From NCBI RefSeq assembly GCF_001625085.1, contig NZ_BDAW01000024.1, positions 58,483 to 122,482 of the forward strand: 64,000 nt of DNA, written 5' to 3'. The stretch is from Nocardia acidivorans NBRC 108247 (GTDB lineage Bacteria > Actinomycetota > Actinomycetes > Mycobacteriales > Mycobacteriaceae). A model generated the notes under the pieces. That model saw only the letters and a program-made list of their open reading frames with translations, did not search any database and had not been told where the DNA came from. This document shows, piece by piece, positions 60,951 through 64,000 of the stretch. Each line of letters starts with the position of its first letter. Within the stretch, counting starts at the first letter, position 1. The position numbers were made by a program, and so were the translations under genes.

Positions 60951-61910
60951 TCAGGCGCCGATCGCCCCGCCTATGGTCGGCCAGGATTCATGCAGCGTGT
61001 CCTGCCAGTACGACCACGAATGCGTGCCCACCGGGCTGTAATCGACCACCGCCGGAATATTCAGATCCTTCAGATGTGCGGCGAACGAATTCACACACGC
61101 GTTCACGCCGAATTCGATGGGGCCGCCGAAGAAGATGTTCTCCGGCAGTTGGGGTTTGATCTCCAGCTCATGCGGGCCGGGCAGGCCGGTGCCGGTGGAC
61201 AGGTAGATGGTCTTGCCGCGCAACCGATCCGCCATGAGCGCCGGATTGTGCGCGGCCCAGGCCGGATCGGCGGGACCGCCCCACATATTGAACGGATTGC
61301 CACCGCGATTCGCGATGGAGAACAGGATCGCACCCTGCGCGATGGTCAGGTCCGGACAGGCGCTGTATCCGGCGACGGCGCGATAGAGCTCGGGATGGCG
61401 CACGGCGAGCGCGAAGGCCGCCACACCTCCCATGGAGAGCCCGCCGATGGCGTTCACCCCGTTACCTGCGAAGTAGTCGTCGATGATCGGCGGCAGCTCC
61501 GCGGTGAGAAAGGTTTCCCACCTGTACCGGCCGAAGCGCGGATCGTCGGCGGCCCAGTCGGTGTAGTAGCTGGCCTGGCCGCCCATGGGCAGCACCACGT
61601 TCACGTTCTTACCGCGGAAGAAGGGTTCGGCGTCGGTGGCATTGGTCCAGGTGCTCTGGGCCGCGCCCGGGTCCAGACCGTCCAGGAGGTAATAGCTGGA
61701 GCGTTCCCCACCGCCGGCGGGATGCAGGACCTGCACCTGAATGGTCCGGCCCATGGCCGGGGAATCGATGAACAGTGCGGAGCGGTTCGCGTTCAATTCG
61801 TCGACCCGCACCACCTGTGCCGCACGAGCGGTAGCCGGTGACGTCAGCACCGGACCGAGCAAACCCACGGCGAACGCGAAAACCGCTGTGGCAACAACAC
61901 TTCTACGCAT
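60951..61910 (-). CDS. Secreted mycolyltransferase/esterase (antigen 85-like)
   Basis: Exported a/b-hydrolase of the Ag85 family, which transfers mycolates to trehalose or arabinogalactan. The 319-residue precursor has a signal peptide (RRSVVATAVFAFAVGLLGPVL..., cut after ARA, about 30) and the nucleophile motif GLSMGG with Ser159. A conserved ...GPIEFGVNACVNSFAAHLKDL region (about 260-280) and the ending GTHSWSYWQDTLHESWP (about 300-316), with the catalytic His, complete the family pattern. ATG 61910 has GGAGGTGGG upstream. A plain esterase activity cannot be excluded. Confidence 0.88.
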   Translation of the reverse strand: MRRSVVATAVFAFAVGLLGPVLTSPATARAAQVVRVDELNANRSALFIDSPAMGRTIQVQVLHPAGGGERSSYYLLDGLDPGAAQSTWTNATDAEPFFRGKNVNVVLPMGGQASYYTDWAADDPRFGRYRWETFLTAELPPIIDDYFAGNGVNAIGGLSMGGVAAFALAVRHPELYRAVAGYSACPDLTIAQGAILFSIANRGGNPFNMWGGPADPAWAAHNPALMADRLRGKTIYLSTGTGLPGPHELEIKPQLPENIFFGGPIEFGVNACVNSFAAHLKDLNIPAVVDYSPVGTHSWSYWQDTLHESWPTIGGAIGA

Positions 61911-62039
61911 GGCCCCACCTCCATCAGCCCACCATAATCGATTTCCAACGTAACTCGAGTGGTGGCAACCGCGAGGAATATTCGGTCTGTGGCGCGTCCT
62001 TGGCAAACCAATCGGTTCGCATATGGTAATGCCAATTCG

Positions 62040-62477
62040 CTATGAATTACCAGCTTCCTGTTCCAACACGCCACGAATGGATCCGGCCAGATAATCCAGG
62101 TCGGCACGGCGCGGTGAGGTGGGCCGGGCGCGCAGGCCGAAACCATCGCCCGGAGTACGCGGAATCACATGCAGATGCACATGGAAAACCTCCTGGCCCG
62201 CCGTCACCCCGTCGGCCAGGAAGAAATTCACGCCGTCGCAGTTCACCTCGGAGGCGCGCAGCGCCGCCGCCAATCGCTGCCCCACCTGGAACAGCTTGCC
62301 GCCCAGCGCCGGATCCAGTTCCGCCAGACTGCGCGCGGGAACCTTGGGAATCACCAGCAGATGTCCGGGCGTCACGGGGCGAATATCCATGAACGCCAGA
62401 ACATCGTCGTCCTCGTACACCGTGCTGGCCTCGGCCTGCCCGGCGATGATCTCGGAGAAAATCGTGTAGGGATTCAC
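62040..62477 (-). CDS. HIT-family nucleotide-binding protein
   Basis: A 145-residue histidine triad protein (HINT-like), which hydrolyses nucleotidyl phosphoramidates. The triad is seen as HVHLHV (about residue 98-103), preceded by DIRPVTPGHLLVIPK near 30-44. ATG 62477 lies 21 bases after purB, so it is probably cotranscribed with it. There is a 129-base gap to the mycolyltransferase, which likely has its own promoter. Confidence 0.9.
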   Translation of the reverse strand: MNPYTIFSEIIAGQAEASTVYEDDDVLAFMDIRPVTPGHLLVIPKVPARSLAELDPALGGKLFQVGQRLAAALRASEVNCDGVNFFLADGVTAGQEVFHVHLHVIPRTPGDGFGLRARPTSPRRADLDYLAGSIRGVLEQEAGNS

Positions 62478-62498
62478 GCCCCGAGACTAGTTGCGCCG

Positions 62499-63920
62499 CT
62501 ACAGAATCGGCGCCGGGGTGTAGCGGGCCGCCTCGGGATTGGCCGAAACCAGCTTCTGCACCTGCGCGATGACCTCCGCGGTCTGCGCCTCGGCCGCGCC
62601 GATGAAGGCCGAACGATCCGCCAGCGCCGCCTCGAGCGCGGCGCGATCCAGCGGCATCCGGTCATCGGCGGCCAGGCGATCCAGCAGATCGGGCTCCCGG
62701 CCCTGTTCGCGCATGGCCAGCGCCACCGCGACCGCGTGCTCCTTGATGACCTCGTGCGCGGTCTCCCGGCCCACCCCGGCCCGCACGGCCGCCATCAGCA
62801 GACGGGTGGTGGCCAGGAACGGCAGGTAGCGGTTCAGCTCCCGGTCGATGACGGCCGGGTAGGCGCCGAATTCGGCCAGAATGGTCAGGAAGGTCTCCAT
62901 CATGCCGTCGATCGCGAAGAAGGCGTCCGGCAGCGCGACGCGGCGGATCACCGAGCAGAAGACGTCACCCTCGTTCCACTGCGCGCCCGCGAGCTCGGCG
63001 GCCATGGAACCGTAGCCGCGCAGGATCACCTGCAGGCCGTTCACGCGCTCGGCGGAGCGGGTGTTCATCTTGTGCGGCATGGCCGAGGAGCCGACCTGCC
63101 CCTTCTGGAAGCCCTCGGTGACCAATTCGTGTCCGGCCATCAGGCGGATGGTGTGCGCGAAAGACGAAGGGCCCGCGCCGATCTGGACCAGGGTGGAGAG
63201 CACGTCATGATCCAGCGAACGCGGGTACACCTGGCCGACGCTGGTGAAGACATTCTTGAAGCCGAGGTGGTGCGCCACCTTCTGCTCCAGCCGCGCGAGC
63301 TTGGCCGCGTCGCCGTCGAGCAGATCCAGCATGTCCTGGGCGGTGCCCATCGGGCCCTTGATACCGCGCAGCGGGTAGCGGTCGATGAGCTCCCGCAGCC
63401 GGGTCAGCGCGATCAACAGTTCGTCCGCGGCCGAGGCGAAACGCTTGCCCAACGTGGTGGCCTGCGCCGCCACATTGTGCGAGCGACCGGCCATCACCAG
63501 GGACTGGTACTCCGCGGCCCGCTCGGCCAGCCGAGCCGCGATGGCGACGCCGTGCGCGTACACGTGCTCGAGCGAGAGCCGGATCTGCAACTGCTCGACA
63601 TTCTCGGTGAGGTCGCGCGAGGTCATGCCCTTGTGCACATGCTCATGTCCGGCCAGGGCGTTGAACTCCTCGATGCGCGCCTTCACATCGTGCCGGGTAA
63701 CCCGCTCGCGCTCGGCGATCGAGGCCAGATCGACCTGATCGATGACGCGCTCGTAATCCTCGACAACCCCCGCGGGCACCTCGATCCCGAGCTCGGCCTG
63801 CGCCCGCAGCACCTCCAGCCACAGCCGCCGCTCCAGAACGATCTTGTTCTCCGGCGACCACAGGCGAACCAGCTCGGGGCTGGCGTATCGGGTGGCGAGG
63901 ACGTTCGGCACAGAGCTCAC
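62499..63920 (-). CDS. purB: Adenylosuccinate lyase
   Basis: Cleaves SAICAR and adenylosuccinate in purine synthesis. The 473-residue protein is a member of the fumarase/aspartase superfamily with the signature GSSAMPHKMNTRSAERVNG near 279-297 and the early ATRYASPELVRLWSPENK (about 9-26). ATG 63920 sits about 80 bases from the window end, next to the tandem palindromic repeat copy. It is the counterpart of Rv0777. purC would be expected beyond the edge. Confidence 0.97.
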   Translation of the reverse strand: MSSVPNVLATRYASPELVRLWSPENKIVLERRLWLEVLRAQAELGIEVPAGVVEDYERVIDQVDLASIAERERVTRHDVKARIEEFNALAGHEHVHKGMTSRDLTENVEQLQIRLSLEHVYAHGVAIAARLAERAAEYQSLVMAGRSHNVAAQATTLGKRFASAADELLIALTRLRELIDRYPLRGIKGPMGTAQDMLDLLDGDAAKLARLEQKVAHHLGFKNVFTSVGQVYPRSLDHDVLSTLVQIGAGPSSFAHTIRLMAGHELVTEGFQKGQVGSSAMPHKMNTRSAERVNGLQVILRGYGSMAAELAGAQWNEGDVFCSVIRRVALPDAFFAIDGMMETFLTILAEFGAYPAVIDRELNRYLPFLATTRLLMAAVRAGVGRETAHEVIKEHAVAVALAMREQGREPDLLDRLAADDRMPLDRAALEAALADRSAFIGAAEAQTAEVIAQVQKLVSANPEAARYTPAPIL

Positions 63921-63930
63921 TGGGCCTATT

Positions 63931-64000
63931 TTGCCCTCCGCTTCGCTACGGGCGGTTCGCGGCCCCTGTATCTTCTTGCCCTCCGCTTCGCTCCGGGCGG
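63931..64000 (-). repeat. Dispersed palindromic repeat, copy C (tandem, cut by window end)
   Basis: CTCCGCTTCGCTACGGGCGG (63936-63955) followed by TTCGCGGCC (63956-63964) matches the left part of the copies at 12911 and 44570. A second near-identical unit starts at 63976, giving a 45-base period. The right half is beyond the window. Confidence 0.65.

Noticed and set aside
61837..62039. Riboswitch or small RNA between the HIT and mycolyltransferase genes
   Set aside because: No stable stem or known motif could be assembled; the region is the ordinary upstream region of the mycolyltransferase gene.

Overview
This 64 kb window comes from a high-GC, mycolic-acid-containing actinobacterium, most likely a Nocardia or close relative. 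The evidence is mycothiol synthase (mshD), a secreted antigen-85-like mycolyltransferase, an LmeA-type DUF2993 protein, an OmpR-type GlnR, an acyl-ACP desaturase, many GTG starts and apparent leaderless starts. The gene order desA - dus - LCP - phoU - pstB - mshD - glnR - lmeA - thiX - cysA - sseC - FABP - pabC - ygfZ - DUF3073 - purM - purF - sterol carrier - purL - pepC - purQ - purS - ptrB - purB follows, from memory, the Rv0824c-Rv0777 block of M. tuberculosis. Lineage-specific modules are set into this backbone.

Layout. 1-5.1 kb: desaturase end, tRNA-dihydrouridine synthase, LCP cell-wall ligase, PhoU. 5.1-10.9 kb: a DHA2 drug exporter with a TetR-type operator, then pstSCAB behind a two-unit PHO box. 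11-17.2 kb: glnR-mshD, lmeA-thiX, and a cysteine-controlled sulfur operon (poly-Cys leader, DUF4395, CysA, SseC). A nitrobindin-like gene follows, coupled to a 31-residue membrane peptide. 17.2-24.1 kb: a candidate small RNA/sORF gene, then cydABDC (cytochrome bd and its CydDC exporter). 24.2-28.6 kb: pabC; ygfZ-MOSC-asparaginase; DUF3073. 28.9-37.2 kb: purM, an inserted peptide ABC transporter, purF. 37.3-44.3 kb: ABC-2-type membrane protein, sterol carrier, CPBP protease, a/b-hydrolase, YiaA/B, purL. 44.7-50.8 kb: GT87 mannosyltransferase, M18 aminopeptidase, a MarR/AmiC-like pair, purQ-purS, a metal-dependent hydrolase. 50.9-58.1 kb: M20 dipeptidase, then a glutaminase / glutamate decarboxylase / two-antiporter module. 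58.1-64 kb: prolyl oligopeptidase, two small genes, mycolyltransferase, HIT protein, purB.

How the genes work together. Six genes of de novo purine synthesis (purM, F, L, Q, S, B) are scattered among unrelated cassettes. The pst, PHO-box and phoU genes form the phosphate-uptake system. The cyd genes give high-affinity respiration. GlsA-GadB with GadC-like antiporters would turn glutamine into glutamate, ammonia and GABA, consuming protons. The cysA operon handles sulfane sulfur.

The main non-gene signals are: a leaderless poly-cysteine attenuator; a dispersed palindromic repeat (two full copies with compensatory changes plus a tandem copy at the window end); a three-way-junction element next to a possible 12-residue ORF; and several strong hairpin terminators. 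I see no tRNA, rRNA, CRISPR array, insertion sequence or prophage. No homology search was run; all family names are from recognisable motifs.
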